NCBI RefSeq assembly: GCF_000380125.1
Contig: NZ_KB904562.1
Span: 1-64,000, forward strand
Direction of reading: 5' to 3'
Length of the DNA stretch: 64,000 nt
From: Streptococcus ovis DSM 16829
Lineage (GTDB): Bacteria; Bacillota; Bacilli; Lactobacillales; Streptococcaceae
Positions 54,501 through 63,419 of the stretch are shown piece by piece. The notes beneath the pieces were generated by a model. The model was given only the letters and a program-made list of their open reading frames with translations, was not told the origin of the DNA and made no database searches. Numbering within the stretch: position 1 is the first letter of the stretch; the number at the start of each line of letters is the position of its first letter. A program made the position numbers and the translations under genes.

Positions 54501-54952
54501 GAGTGGGACAAAAATCGGTCATTCGTAAGAATTCGATTTCCCTCACCCGTCAAATGTCTAGGGTTCGAGCTGTCCAGTCTCCCAGACTGTTTTCGACACT
54601 TGCTTCGCAAGCTTTATTTCCTGATTAATAAGGTCTCCCAGAGCTTTTTAACTCACCACAGCATAACTCAAACAGTCAGGGAAGTGACTGTTTGAGGTTG
54701 GAAATGAAGGAAACATGTTCCCCGCATTCGGTAGGGCTGTATAAGCTGATGAAATCGGCATATTCGAGCGCACTCAACAGTGGGGCTCATTGGTGCTAAA
54801 GCACCTAATAATCTGTGCAGGGGTAACACTTAAACGGGCAAAGCCAATATTGTCCCTTTTCAATTTCTAGGAGACAAGCTCCTAACCACTGTGTCTAGCT
54901 TGATAAATCAACAACAAATTGAGAGGCAAGGACTTTAGTCCCAGCCTCTTTT
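54501..54952. repeat. copy of a dispersed, structured streptococcal intergenic element
   Basis: Begins GAGTGGGACAAAAATCGGTC and ends GAGGCAAGGACTTTAGTCCC-AGCCTC, resembling an element I recall from S. agalactiae and S. suis intergenic regions, including the inner phrase GGGCTGTATAAGCTGATGAA. This copy carries extra sequence and several hairpins, such as CTCAAACAGTC/GACTGTTTGAG (about 54667-54695), CTTGC-TTC-GCAAG and GGTGCT/AGCACC. No ORF of note. It fills most of the 557-bp gap before ftsK. Confidence 0.6.
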
Positions 54953-54977
54953 AGTCTCTGAAAAAAATACAAAAATG

Positions 54978-54986
54978 TGGTACAAT
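54978..54986 (+). promoter_or_regulatory. extended -10 promoter of ftsK
   Basis: TGG-TACAAT at 54978-54986, 28 nt before the start, with AGAGGGAAAT as the ribosome site. Confidence 0.6.
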
Positions 54987-55014
54987 AAAACGATGATGAT
55001 AAAAAGAGGGAAAT

Positions 55015-57366
55015 ATGGCTACGAAAAGAAAAAAAGGAAAGTCAACGCGGCGTCCAACGAAGGCCGAATTGGCTCAACGTCAGAAGATCCAATCGGTTAT
55101 TGTTAAACTTCTTTTGCTGTTGGTGCTTGTTTTTGCATCAGCACGAATGGGTGTGTTGGGGGTTACAGGCTATAATGTATTGCGCCTGATTGCTGGAAGT
55201 GCAGCCTATTTGCTGATTGTTGGCTTGGCCGTTGCGATTTTATTTTGGAAATGGTTAACGCAGCATGAAGGAATGATTTCAGGCTATCTCTTGTTCTTCT
55301 CGGGGATGCTATTGGAATTTCAGGCTTATCTAGACGTATCGTATAAAGGAAATCAATTGTTTCAGCATACCTTGAATCTCCTGTTGCGCGATTTGAAAGG
55401 AATGCAAGTCAAGGAATTTGTGGGAGGTGGTCTCCTCGGGGGCGCTTTCTATCAGCCTGTCGTCTTTTTGTTTTCTACGATTGGTGTTTTTTTCATCGGG
55501 GCTTTATTGATTGCCTTTGGTCTCTTTTTTATGAGTCCATGGACAGTTTATGACTTAGCAGATGGTTTTTCTTATTTACGTGAAAAACATCAAGAAAAAC
55601 AAGCCTTACGAGCTGAAAAACGAGCTATCAAGGAGGCCGAAAAAGCTGCTCAGCAAGCTATAGAAGCAGAGCGTTTGGCTCAGGAGGCAGCTGCTCAAAC
55701 CCTGTTAGCAGATGAAGCAATTCGGGATATTCCTGTGGCGGAACAACCTTTTCTAGTAGATATGGAAACAGGAGAAATGTTGGACAGAGAGCCGCTTGTC
55801 GACCAGATTCCTGTCAGCATGGAAACTGATCAACCAGATGAAGAAGATGAGTTTCCCATTCTTTTGGCGGAAGAAGAAGTACAATCGCAAGAAGAGGTGG
55901 CAGATGAAGAGGTTGAGATTGATTTCAAACCAAAACATCGTCTCGCTTATCAGTTACCGACCGTTCAGCTACTGACACCAATTCAAACCAAGAGTCAGGC
56001 CAATGAAAAGAAAATTGTTCGTCAAAATATTAAGGTCTTGGAAGATACCTTTGCTAGTTTTGGGATAAAAGTTAGCGTCGAGAGGGCAGAGATTGGACCA
56101 TCAGTTACCAAATACGAGGTAAAACCAGCTGTCGGAGTACGGGTTAATCGTATTTCTAATCTAGCAGATGATTTGGCATTAGCTTTGGCCGCTAGAGATG
56201 TCCGTATTGAGGCCCCTATTCCAGGTAAATCCTTGGTGGGTATTGAAGTACCAAACTCTGAAGTAGCAACCGTTCCATTTCGTGAACTATGGGAGCAATC
56301 CAGAACCAATCCTAACAATTTGCTAGATATCCCGCTTGGTAAAGCTGTCAATGGATCTGTTCGTTCCTTTGATTTGACGAAAATGCCTCATTTGCTGGTA
56401 GCAGGTTCGACTGGTTCGGGGAAATCCGTTGCAGTCAATGGCATCATCGCTTCTATCTTGATGAAGGCAGGACCTGATCAAGTCAAGTTCATGATGATTG
56501 ACCCGAAAATGGTGGAGCTCTCTGTTTACAATGATATTCCACATCTTCTCATTCCTGTCGTGACGAATCCGCGTAAGGCTGCAAGAGCTCTGCAAAAGGT
56601 TGTAGATGAGATGGAAAAACGCTACGAGCTCTTCAGCCATGTCGGCGTTCGGAATTTGGAAGGCTACAATACCAAAGTAGAAGAATTTAATAAGCAATCT
56701 ACTGAAAAACAAGTTCCACTGCCATTGATTGTGGTGATAGTGGACGAGTTGGCTGACTTGATGATGGTAGCCAGCAAGGAAGTAGAAGATGCGATTATTC
56801 GTCTGGGACAAAAGGCACGTGCAGCTGGAATTCACATGATCTTGGCAACGCAGCGTCCGTCTGTCGATGTTATTTCTGGTTTGATCAAGGCCAATGTACC
56901 ATCACGGATTGCCTTTGCTGTTTCATCAGGAACAGATAGTCGTACGATTTTAGATGTCAATGGCGCAGAAAAGCTTCTCGGAAGAGGAGATATGCTCTTT
57001 AGTCCGATTGGGGAAAGTCATCCTGTCCGCTTACAAGGCTCCTTTATCTCAGATAGCGATGTCGAAGCTATTGTGACCTTTATCAAGAATCAGGCAGATG
57101 CTGAGTACGATGAGAGTTTTGATCCTGGAGAGGTCTCTGAAAATGATTTTGAGACAGGTTCCACAAGCGTTGAGGAAGGCGATCCTCTATTTGCAGAAGC
57201 TCGTGCCCTTGTCGTAGAGACACAAAAAGCTAGTGCGTCTATGATTCAACGTCGCTTGTCAGTTGGCTTTAATCGCGCTACTCGACTGATGGAAGAATTA
57301 GAAGAAGCAGGAGTGATTGGCCCTGCAGAAGGCACTAAGCCACGAAAAGTATTGGAGACGCAATAG
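55015..57366 (+). CDS. ftsK: DNA translocase FtsK/SpoIIIE
   Basis: Pumps chromosomal DNA away from the closing septum. The 783 residues have an N-terminal basic start and four helices (about 25-185), a Glu/Ala/Gln-rich linker (about 190-305) and the motor domain (about 330-700) with Walker [14 protein letters not shown] (about 462), Walker [13 protein letters not shown] (about 575), and a C-terminal gamma winged helix (about 715-783; [25 protein letters not shown]) that reads KOPS-type sequences. Length is typical of streptococci. The VOC gene begins 1 nt after its stop. Confidence 0.97.
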   Translation: MATKRKKGKSTRRPTKAELAQRQKIQSVIVKLLLLLVLVFASARMGVLGVTGYNVLRLIAGSAAYLLIVGLAVAILFWKWLTQHEGMISGYLLFFSGMLLEFQAYLDVSYKGNQLFQHTLNLLLRDLKGMQVKEFVGGGLLGGAFYQPVVFLFSTIGVFFIGALLIAFGLFFMSPWTVYDLADGFSYLREKHQEKQALRAEKRAIKEAEKAAQQAIEAERLAQEAAAQTLLADEAIRDIPVAEQPFLVDMETGEMLDREPLVDQIPVSMETDQPDEEDEFPILLAEEEVQSQEEVADEEVEIDFKPKHRLAYQLPTVQLLTPIQTKSQANEKKIVRQNIKVLEDTFASFGIKVSVERAEIGPSVTKYEVKPAVGVRVNRISNLADDLALALAARDVRIEAPIPGKSLVGIEVPNSEVATVPFRELWEQSRTNPNNLLDIPLGKAVNGSVRSFDLTKMPHLLVAGSTGSGKSVAVNGIIASILMKAGPDQVKFMMIDPKMVELSVYNDIPHLLIPVVTNPRKAARALQKVVDEMEKRYELFSHVGVRNLEGYNTKVEEFNKQSTEKQVPLPLIVVIVDELADLMMVASKEVEDAIIRLGQKARAAGIHMILATQRPSVDVISGLIKANVPSRIAFAVSSGTDSRTILDVNGAEKLLGRGDMLFSPIGESHPVRLQGSFISDSDVEAIVTFIKNQADAEYDESFDPGEVSENDFETGSTSVEEGDPLFAEARALVVETQKASASMIQRRLSVGFNRATRLMEELEEAGVIGPAEGTKPRKVLETQ

Positions 57367-57367
57367 A

Positions 57368-57754
57368 ATGACATTCGATATCCTTCATCATGTAGCTATT
57401 ATTGGTCGTGAATATGAAAAAACGCGGACATTTTATGTGGATAAGCTTGGCTTTGAACAGGTGGATGAGCATATTCGCCCCGAAAAAGAAGATATTTTAT
57501 TTAATGTCAAGAAAGGGGAGTTGGTATTGGAAATCTTTATCAAACCAGATGCGCCCCCTCGACCTACTATTCCAAATCCTGAACATACAGGCTTGCGGCA
57601 TCTAGCTTTTCGAGTAAAGGATGTCGAAGACTGTTTAGCCTACTTTGATAGTGTGGGCATTCCACATCAAGGTCTTAGGACAGATGATTTTGATGGTAAG
57701 AAGATGGCCTTCTTCTTTGATCCAGATGGGCTTCCCCTAGAAATTCATGAATAA
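57368..57754 (+). CDS. VOC-family (glyoxalase-like) protein
   Basis: Metal-dependent vicinal-oxygen-chelate protein of 128 residues with two beta-alpha-beta3 modules. Ligand-type residues: His in ILHHVAIIG (about 7), Glu in LEIFIKP (about 49), His in LRHLAFRV (about 76) and Glu in LPLEIHE (about 126). It fits a glyoxalase I-type or isomerase role, but the substrate is not predictable. The start is 1 nt after ftsK, so they are transcribed together. Confidence 0.88.
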   Translation: MTFDILHHVAIIGREYEKTRTFYVDKLGFEQVDEHIRPEKEDILFNVKKGELVLEIFIKPDAPPRPTIPNPEHTGLRHLAFRVKDVEDCLAYFDSVGIPHQGLRTDDFDGKKMAFFFDPDGLPLEIHE

Positions 57755-57758
57755 GAAA

Positions 57759-57786
57759 AACCTCCTCAGTTATAACTGAGGAGGTT
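57759..57786. terminator. terminator between the VOC and DUF3397 genes
   Basis: AACCTCCTCAGTTA paired with TAACTGAGGAGGTT is a perfect 28-bp palindrome between convergent genes. The T-run is better on the - strand. Confidence 0.85.
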
Positions 57787-57792
57787 CATGTT

Positions 57793-58143
57793 TTAAACGA
57801 AGAAAATAGCGATCACCAAAGTGAGGTAGAGAAAGAAGGTCAACAAAAAGCCAGCTCGCCAAAAGAATTTGAAAAATCGGGTATAAGAAAAATCACGCTT
57901 TTTTACTAAAAAATACGTCGCAATCGCAATAGCGAGCAAAGATAAAGCTAAGACAAGATGGGGGAGTAAGCTGTGATAGTAAACCTTGTCTGAAATTAGG
58001 TAAAACTCTGCTACAAACATCGGAAAGGCGATATCTGCAAAATTCCATCCTTTTTTTTGCAACCCTAGCAGTTTGACCAGAATGATAGCAATCGTCAAGG
58101 TTAGTACGATAAACAAAATTGAAGCAACTCTTAAGAATAACAT
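57793..58143 (-). CDS. DUF3397 membrane protein
   Basis: Four-helix membrane protein of 116 residues with basic loops (KKRDFSYTRFFKFFWRA), matching the DUF3397 pattern known from Firmicutes. Function unknown. It diverges from rplK and converges with the VOC gene. Helices lie about 5-25, 35-55, 60-80 and 94-114. Confidence 0.75.
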   Translation of the reverse strand: MLFLRVASILFIVLTLTIAIILVKLLGLQKKGWNFADIAFPMFVAEFYLISDKVYYHSLLPHLVLALSLLAIAIATYFLVKKRDFSYTRFFKFFWRAGFLLTFFLYLTLVIAIFFV

Positions 58144-58186
58144 ATCCTTATTCTATAAAAATTGTAGAAAAAAGTAAACTTATATC

Positions 58187-58214
58187 TTGCTTTTTCTGTA
58201 AATTCCTGTATAAT
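58187..58214 (+). promoter_or_regulatory. rplK promoter
   Basis: TTGCTT (58187-58192) and TATAAT (58209-58214), spacer 16 bp. Confidence 0.7.
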
Positions 58215-58220
58215 AAAAAG

Positions 58221-58280
58221 GTATGTGTATTTCACATACTTGTGGGAGGTAAAAATCTTTAATTACCGCCAAAACCACAA
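58221..58280 (+). promoter_or_regulatory. structured rplK-rplA leader (candidate L1 autoregulation site)
   Basis: Hairpin GTATGTG-TATTT-CACATAC (58221-58239) is followed by an irregular stem TGTGG...GGTAA with TTACC...CCACA (about 58240-58279). In many bacteria L1 binds such a leader and represses L11-L1 translation; that function is inferred here. Confidence 0.5.
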
Positions 58281-58297
58281 TAGGAGGATTTTATATC

Positions 58298-58723
58298 ATG
58301 GCGAAAAAAGTCGAAAAACTCGTAAAACTTCAAATTCCTGCAGGTAAAGCTACTCCAGCTCCACCAGTCGGACCAGCACTTGGTCAAGCAGGTATCAATA
58401 TCATGGGATTCACAAAAGAGTTTAACGCTCGTACAGCTGATCAAGCTGGTATGATTATCCCAGTCGTTATCTCTGTGTATGAAGATAAATCATTTGATTT
58501 CATCACAAAAACTCCACCAGCTGCAGTTCTTTTGAAAAAAGCTGCTAAAGTGGAAAAAGGATCAGGCGAACCTAACAAGAAAAAAGTTGCAACAGTGACT
58601 CGTGCGCAAGTACAAGAAATTGCTGAAACAAAAATGCCTGACTTGAACGCTGCAAATCTTGAAGCTGCAATGCGCATGATTGAAGGTACTGCTCGTTCTA
58701 TGGGATTCACTGTTACTGACTAA
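58298..58723 (+). CDS. rplK: 50S ribosomal protein L11
   Basis: Part of the L7/L12 stalk base, needed for GTPase factor action and stringent response. The 141 residues contain [23 protein letters not shown] at the start and the C-terminal rRNA-binding domain ending [26 protein letters not shown] precedes the ATG. First of the rplK-rplA pair, 94 bp before rplA. Confidence 0.98.
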   Translation: MAKKVEKLVKLQIPAGKATPAPPVGPALGQAGINIMGFTKEFNARTADQAGMIIPVVISVYEDKSFDFITKTPPAAVLLKKAAKVEKGSGEPNKKKVATVTRAQVQEIAETKMPDLNAANLEAAMRMIEGTARSMGFTVTD

Positions 58724-58817
58724 TCAGCAAGGATTCCGAAAAACCGCAGCCTTCATCAATTTTGGATGACGAATGTGGGAGATGATTTCGATTTAACATT
58801 ACAAGGAGAATAATATA

Positions 58818-59507
58818 ATGGCTAAAAAAGGCAAACAATTGCGTGCTGCACTTGAGAAAATCGACAGCACAAAAGCGTACAGCGTAGAAGAAGCTGTAGC
58901 ACTTGCAAAAGAAACTAACTTTGCAAAATTTGATGCAACTGTAGAAGTTGCTTACAACTTGAACATCGACGTTCGTAAAGCAGATCAACAAATCCGTGGT
59001 GCAATGGTATTGCCAAACGGAACTGGTAAAACACAACGCGTTTTGGTTTTTGCACGTGGTGCAAAAGCTGAAGAAGCAAAAGCTGCTGGTGCAGACTTTG
59101 TTGGTGAAGATGACTTGGTTCAAAAAATCCAAGGTGGTTGGTTAGACTTTGACGTGGTGATTGCAACACCTGACATGATGGCACTTGTAGGTCGTCTTGG
59201 TCGTGTGCTTGGTCCACGTAACCTCATGCCAAACCCTAAAACTGGTACAGTAACTATGGATGTTGCAAAAGCAGTTGAAGAGTCTAAAGGTGGTAAAATC
59301 ACTTACCGTGCTGACAAAGCAGGTATCGTACAAGCTATCATCGGTAAAGTATCATTTGAAGAAAATAAATTGGTTGAAAACTTCAAAGCTTTCCATGATG
59401 TAATGGCAAAAGCTAAACCAGCTACTGCAAAAGGAACTTACATGACTTCTGTAACCATCACTACAACACAAGGTGTTGGTATCAAAGTTGATCCTAACTC
59501 ACTTTAA
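58818..59507 (+). CDS. rplA: 50S ribosomal protein L1
   Basis: Forms the L1 stalk that helps release tRNA from the E site; it also represses its own operon. The 229 residues are the usual length, with [21 protein letters not shown]-like text near 75-95 and [18 protein letters not shown] (about 128), the family signature. CAAGGAGAAT precedes the ATG. Confidence 0.98.
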   Translation: MAKKGKQLRAALEKIDSTKAYSVEEAVALAKETNFAKFDATVEVAYNLNIDVRKADQQIRGAMVLPNGTGKTQRVLVFARGAKAEEAKAAGADFVGEDDLVQKIQGGWLDFDVVIATPDMMALVGRLGRVLGPRNLMPNPKTGTVTMDVAKAVEESKGGKITYRADKAGIVQAIIGKVSFEENKLVENFKAFHDVMAKAKPATAKGTYMTSVTITTTQGVGIKVDPNSL

Positions 59508-59516
59508 TCAGTCTTT

Positions 59517-59549
59517 AAAAAGAGCGTGATGAAAATCATGTTCTTTTTT
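59517..59549 (+). terminator. terminator after rplA
   Basis: Interrupted stem AAAAAGAGCGTGAT with ATCATGTTCTTTTTT around GAAA. Confidence 0.8.
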
Positions 59550-59686
59550 GTTTTAGATAGATGCGCTGTAGCCTCAATTCTTGGATAGAAGGTTAGAACT
59601 TTTGAGGTGAAACGAACAGTTAAAATGACCGCTTGGTGGATTTTCCCTTTTTAATGGAAATAATACTATATAAAAATGATTTTTTA

Positions 59687-59695
59687 TGATAAAAT
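59687..59695 (+). promoter_or_regulatory. extended -10 of pyrH
   Basis: TGA-TAAAAT at 59687-59695, 34 nt before the pyrH ATG. Confidence 0.4.
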
Positions 59696-59729
59696 AGATA
59701 AGATAAAAAAGAGGAGTAAGACAATTAGC

Positions 59730-60458
59730 ATGAAACCCAAATATGAACGTATTCTCATTAAATTATCTGGTGAAGCTTTAGCCGGGGAACGTGGTATCGG
59801 AATTGATTTACCGACTGTTCAGGCAATGGCAAAGGAAATTGCAGAAGTTCATGATTCTGGCATTCAGATTGCTCTTGTAATCGGTGGCGGAAATCTATGG
59901 CGTGGGGAACCTGCGGCAGAAGCAGGGATGGATCGAGTACAGGCCGATTATACAGGGATGCTCGGTACAGTTATGAACGCTTTGGTAATGGCAGATAGCT
60001 TACAACAATATGGTGTGGATACACGAGTACAGACTGCTATTCCAATGCAAAATGTGGCTGAGCCGTACATTCGTGGACGTGCCCTTCGTCATTTGGAGAA
60101 AAATCGGATTGTCATCTTTGGAGCAGGGATTGGTTCTCCTTATTTCTCAACAGATACAACAGCTGCTCTTCGGGCTGCTGAAATCGAAGCTGATGCCATT
60201 TTGATGGCGAAAAATGGTGTAGATGGTGTCTATAATGCGGATCCGAAAAAGGATGCTAATGCAGTAAAATTCGATGAATTGACTCACCGTGAAGTTATCA
60301 ATCGTGGGTTGAAGATCATGGATGCAACAGCCTCTACTCTTTCAATGGACAATGACATTGACTTAGTTGTCTTTAATATGAATGAGCCAGGTAATATTCG
60401 TCGTGTTGTCTTTGGTGAAGCCATCGGAACAACTGTTTCAAATAAAGAAGATAAATAA
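59730..60458 (+). CDS. pyrH: uridylate kinase
   Basis: Phosphorylates UMP to UDP in pyrimidine synthesis. The 242 residues begin [16 protein letters not shown] and contain IGGGNLWRG (about 52), the UMP site and [18 protein letters not shown] near the end. ATG 59730 lies 8 nt after GAGGAGTAAG; a longer frame to 59676 crosses the promoter. Followed after 10 nt by frr, a pairing conserved across Firmicutes. Confidence 0.97.
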   Translation: MKPKYERILIKLSGEALAGERGIGIDLPTVQAMAKEIAEVHDSGIQIALVIGGGNLWRGEPAAEAGMDRVQADYTGMLGTVMNALVMADSLQQYGVDTRVQTAIPMQNVAEPYIRGRALRHLEKNRIVIFGAGIGSPYFSTDTTAALRAAEIEADAILMAKNGVDGVYNADPKKDANAVKFDELTHREVINRGLKIMDATASTLSMDNDIDLVVFNMNEPGNIRRVVFGEAIGTTVSNKEDK

Positions 60459-60468
60459 AGGAGGACAT

Positions 60469-61026
60469 ATGTCAAAAGAAATCGTAACAAAAGCAAAGGA
60501 ACGGATGGCGCATTCTCATCAAAGTTTGGCGCGTGAATTTGCTTCTATTCGTGCAGGTCGAGCGAATGCTAGCCTATTGGACCGTATTCAAGTGGAGTAC
60601 TACGGTGTACCAACTCCTCTTAATCAGCTTGCTGGGATTACAGTGCCTGAAGCACGTGTACTTCTCATCACTCCATTTGATAAATCTATTTTAAAAGATA
60701 TTGAGCGTGCCTTGAATGCTTCTGACCTTGGTTTGACGCCACAGTCTGATGGTACAGTGATTCGCTTGGTGATTCCAGCCTTGACGGAGGAAACTCGTAA
60801 AAGTTTGGCAAAAGATGTGAAAAAAGTGGGCGAAAACTCAAAAGTTGCCATCCGTAATATCCGTCGTGATGCTATGGACGAAGCAAAAAAAGCTGAAAAA
60901 GCCAAAGAAATCACAGAGGATGAATTGAAGACTCTTGAAAAAGATATTCAAAAAGTAACAGACGATGCCATCAAAACGATTGATAGCATGACAGCTGACA
61001 AAGAAAAAGAATTGTTGGAAGTGTAA
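60469..61026 (+). CDS. frr: ribosome recycling factor
   Basis: Splits the post-termination ribosome together with EF-G. The 185 residues show the three-helix bundle sequence with [17 protein letters not shown] (about 23), [19 protein letters not shown] and the C-terminal [35 protein letters not shown] precedes ATG 60469. Ends 57 bp before a terminator. Confidence 0.98.
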   Translation: MSKEIVTKAKERMAHSHQSLAREFASIRAGRANASLLDRIQVEYYGVPTPLNQLAGITVPEARVLLITPFDKSILKDIERALNASDLGLTPQSDGTVIRLVIPALTEETRKSLAKDVKKVGENSKVAIRNIRRDAMDEAKKAEKAKEITEDELKTLEKDIQKVTDDAIKTIDSMTADKEKELLEV

Positions 61027-61082
61027 TCTTCTCATATAACAGGTGGTTAGAAAAGTCCTAGCCCATTATCACAAACAAATAG

Positions 61083-61115
61083 CAGGGTCAGTGACGTATT
61101 CACTGGCTCTGTTTT
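61083..61115 (+). terminator. terminator after frr
   Basis: CAGGGTCAGTG and CACTGGCTCTG form an 11-bp stem with two G-U pairs around ACGTATT, followed by TTTT. It sits just before the next ATG. Confidence 0.8.
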
Positions 61116-61126
61116 AGAAAGAAATT

Positions 61127-61981
61127 ATGAATACAGTATTAGCAACTTTTGTCACTGGTTTGGTGACAGATGAAAATAAGGATTTTTATTTTGTCCAGAA
61201 AGATGGCTTAACCTTTGCGTTGGCAAAAGAGGAAGGAGAACGCCGTCTGGGAGAAGCTGTCAAGGGCTTTGTTTATACGGATATGAAACAACGTCTCCGT
61301 TTGACAACGAAAGAAGTAACAGCTACTCGCACAACATTTGGCTGGGGAACAGTGACAGAAGTCCGTAAGGACCTGGGTGTCTTTTTGGATACAGGTTTAC
61401 CGGATAAAGAAGTGGTTGTTTCACTGGATATATTGCCAGAAATCAAGGAACTTTGGCCTAAAAAGGGAGACCAGCTCTATGTAAAATACTATGTGGATAA
61501 AAAAGACCGTATTTGGGGGCTTCTTGCCTTTTCAGAGGATTTCCAGCGCTTGGCAGGTCCTGCCTATGACAATATGCAAAATCAAGAATTGCGTGCCATT
61601 GTCTATCGCTTAAAATTGAACGGAACGCATGTTTATTTGCCAGATAACAATATGCTAGGCTTTATCCATCCAAGTGAGCGGTACACAGAACCGCGTTTGG
61701 GGCAAGAGCTAAAAGCGCGGGTCATTGGTTTCCGTCAAGTAGATCGGACTTTAAATCTTTCTTTGAAACCTCGTTCCTTTGAGATGTTGGAAAATGATGC
61801 GCAAATGATTTTAACTTATTTGGAAAGTAACGGAGGCTTCATGACCTTGAATGACAAGTCTTCACCTGAAGATATCAAGGCGACCTTCGGGATTTCCAAA
61901 GGACAATTCAAAAAAGCCCTTGGTGGGCTGATGAAGGCTGGTAAAATCAAACAAGATAGTTTTGGGACGGAATTGCTATAA
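61127..61981 (+). CDS. cvfB: CvfB-like S1-domain RNA-binding protein (YitL family)
   Basis: Cytoplasmic protein of 284 residues with repeated S1-type beta barrels (about 1-60, 65-135, 140-215) and a C-terminal winged helix (about 220-284; SSPEDIKATFGISKGQFKKALGGLMKAGKI). CvfB in staphylococci influences virulence gene expression and RNA handling. ATG 61127 lies only 12 nt past the frr terminator, and the ribosome site is weak (AGAAAGAAATT). Confidence 0.85.
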   Translation: MNTVLATFVTGLVTDENKDFYFVQKDGLTFALAKEEGERRLGEAVKGFVYTDMKQRLRLTTKEVTATRTTFGWGTVTEVRKDLGVFLDTGLPDKEVVVSLDILPEIKELWPKKGDQLYVKYYVDKKDRIWGLLAFSEDFQRLAGPAYDNMQNQELRAIVYRLKLNGTHVYLPDNNMLGFIHPSERYTEPRLGQELKARVIGFRQVDRTLNLSLKPRSFEMLENDAQMILTYLESNGGFMTLNDKSSPEDIKATFGISKGQFKKALGGLMKAGKIKQDSFGTELL

Positions 61982-61985
61982 GAAA

Positions 61986-62016
61986 AAAAGAGATTGGAAT
62001 TCAATCTCTTTTATTT
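61986..62016. terminator. bidirectional terminator between cvfB and the lipid kinase gene
   Basis: AAAAGAGATTG and CAATCTCTTTT form an 11-bp stem around GAATT. The - strand gene's stop (62011-62013) overlaps the T side. Confidence 0.85.
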
Positions 62017-62913
62017 TGGCACGATTGTGGTAATCGCCTGGGGATGGATAGTAATGGTGGCGGGAAGGCGTGAGCCTGTATCTCCATCAATGCGGACAAC
62101 AGGATTCTTAGCGCGTGATTTGCGACGATTGATGATACGTAATTCTCCTGTCCGGAAGTGTTCCCAGTGTCGGTATTGGTTAAAGTGTCCTTTGCGGATG
62201 AAGAAGAACCACAGGAAGCGAAGGAAATGGAGTTTTTTCAGAGAATACACGCTGAAGAGGCCATCATCTGTGTCTTCATGAGGGGTAAATCCTTGCTGGC
62301 CTGCGATGGTATTGCTCATGGTGATTAGAAGAAGTTTGGTCTTGATTTTCCGTCGTTGGCCGTTGTATTGCAAGATGAGTTTGTAGCTACGTTGGCGGAT
62401 CCAGATTTTCCAACCGGCCTTGATAAAGGATAATGGACCTAACTTTCGCTTGTCCTCTGGTGTAACGCCTAAGGCCATATCCGCCATCAGACCCAATGTC
62501 AAGCTGGATACCATGTAATCATCATTGACTTGAGCGATATCAAAGGCTTTTTCTTGCCCCTGAAGGAGATTGTTGAGAGCAGAAGAGAGGTCTAGGGGGA
62601 TGTTGAGGGATTTGGCTAGATTATTGACAGTACCAGAAGGAATAATGCCAAGTCGTGAGTGACCGCCCCCTTCAAAGATGCCAGCACAGACTAAATTGAT
62701 GGTCCCATCTCCTCCTAAAGGGATAATGAGATCCACCTTATTTTCACAGGCTTCTTTGGCAAATTGTCGGGCCTCATCTGGACTTTCAGGAGAAAGAATG
62801 GTGATGGAGTCAGTACCAGCTTTCTTTTCAAAAAATGTTTGTATCTCGTGGATAAGGCTGTTTTTGCTCTCTTTTCCAGATTGTTGATTGACAATGATGA
62901 CAATATCTTTCAT
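62011..62913 (-). CDS. diacylglycerol kinase-like lipid kinase
   Basis: Soluble DagK/YegS-type kinase of 300 residues, probably phosphorylating diacylglycerol to return it to phospholipid synthesis when lipoteichoic acid is made. The nucleotide motif is GGDGTINLV (about 67), followed by LGIIPSGTVNNLAKSL (about 100) and the C-terminal beta domain with IDGDTG. The substrate is assigned by family only. AAGGAGGTTC before ATG 62913. Single gene on the - strand. Confidence 0.85.
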   Translation of the reverse strand: MKDIVIIVNQQSGKESKNSLIHEIQTFFEKKAGTDSITILSPESPDEARQFAKEACENKVDLIIPLGGDGTINLVCAGIFEGGGHSRLGIIPSGTVNNLAKSLNIPLDLSSALNNLLQGQEKAFDIAQVNDDYMVSSLTLGLMADMALGVTPEDKRKLGPLSFIKAGWKIWIRQRSYKLILQYNGQRRKIKTKLLLITMSNTIAGQQGFTPHEDTDDGLFSVYSLKKLHFLRFLWFFFIRKGHFNQYRHWEHFRTGELRIINRRKSRAKNPVVRIDGDTGSRLPATITIHPQAITTIVPK

Positions 62914-63057
62914 AGAACCTCCTTCCTAATTAGTGTTATTATAACATAGTTTCTATAGCTTTTGACATAGCATTCGATATGGATGGTCTAGGTCAGACAT
63001 TTTTTCTATTTTCTGCTACAATAGGACAATAATAAAGTGAAAATGAGGTCGGAGAGA

Positions 63058-63273
63058 ATGAGAAAATCCTTTTATACTTGGCTGATGACCCAGCGTAATC
63101 CCAAATCAAATGAGCCAGTCGCAATTCTAGCGGATTTAGCCTTTGAAGACACAACATTTCCCAAGCACACAGGTGAGTTTGAAACGGTTAGCCGTTACTT
63201 AGAAGACGAAGCCAGCTTTTCCTTTAATTTGGGCCAATTTGACCAAATTTGGGAAGACTATCTGGGACATTGA
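63058..63273 (+). CDS. YozE-like protein (UPF0346)
   Basis: Small soluble protein of 71 residues, all helical, with the family text [34 protein letters not shown] and a SAM-like fold. Function unknown. ATG 63058 follows TCGGAGAG; the frame upstream to 63037 is not needed. The promoter is extended TGC-TACAAT near 63015-63023. Confidence 0.9.
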   Translation: MRKSFYTWLMTQRNPKSNEPVAILADLAFEDTTFPKHTGEFETVSRYLEDEASFSFNLGQFDQIWEDYLGH

Positions 63274-63344
63274 AAAGCGAAGGAGTTAGTAGTTAAAATT
63301 TTTCCGTATTGAAAGAAATTTATTTCTGTTTTTATAAAAACTTG

Positions 63345-63366
63345 TCACGCCTTGGCGTGATTTTTT
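63345..63366 (+). terminator. terminator before phoH
   Basis: TCACGCC-TT-GGCGTGA followed by TTTTTT. Confidence 0.85.
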
Positions 63367-63379
63367 AGGATAAATAGAT

Positions 63380-63385
63380 TATAAT
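63380..63385 (+). promoter_or_regulatory. phoH -10 box overlapping an in-frame ATG
   Basis: TATAAT at 63380-63385; an in-frame ATG begins at 63384, inside it. Translation from that ATG is not possible on an RNA started by this promoter. Confidence 0.6.
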
Positions 63386-63419
63386 GAAACTAGAAAAAGG
63401 AAAGAAAGAGGAATTCTGT

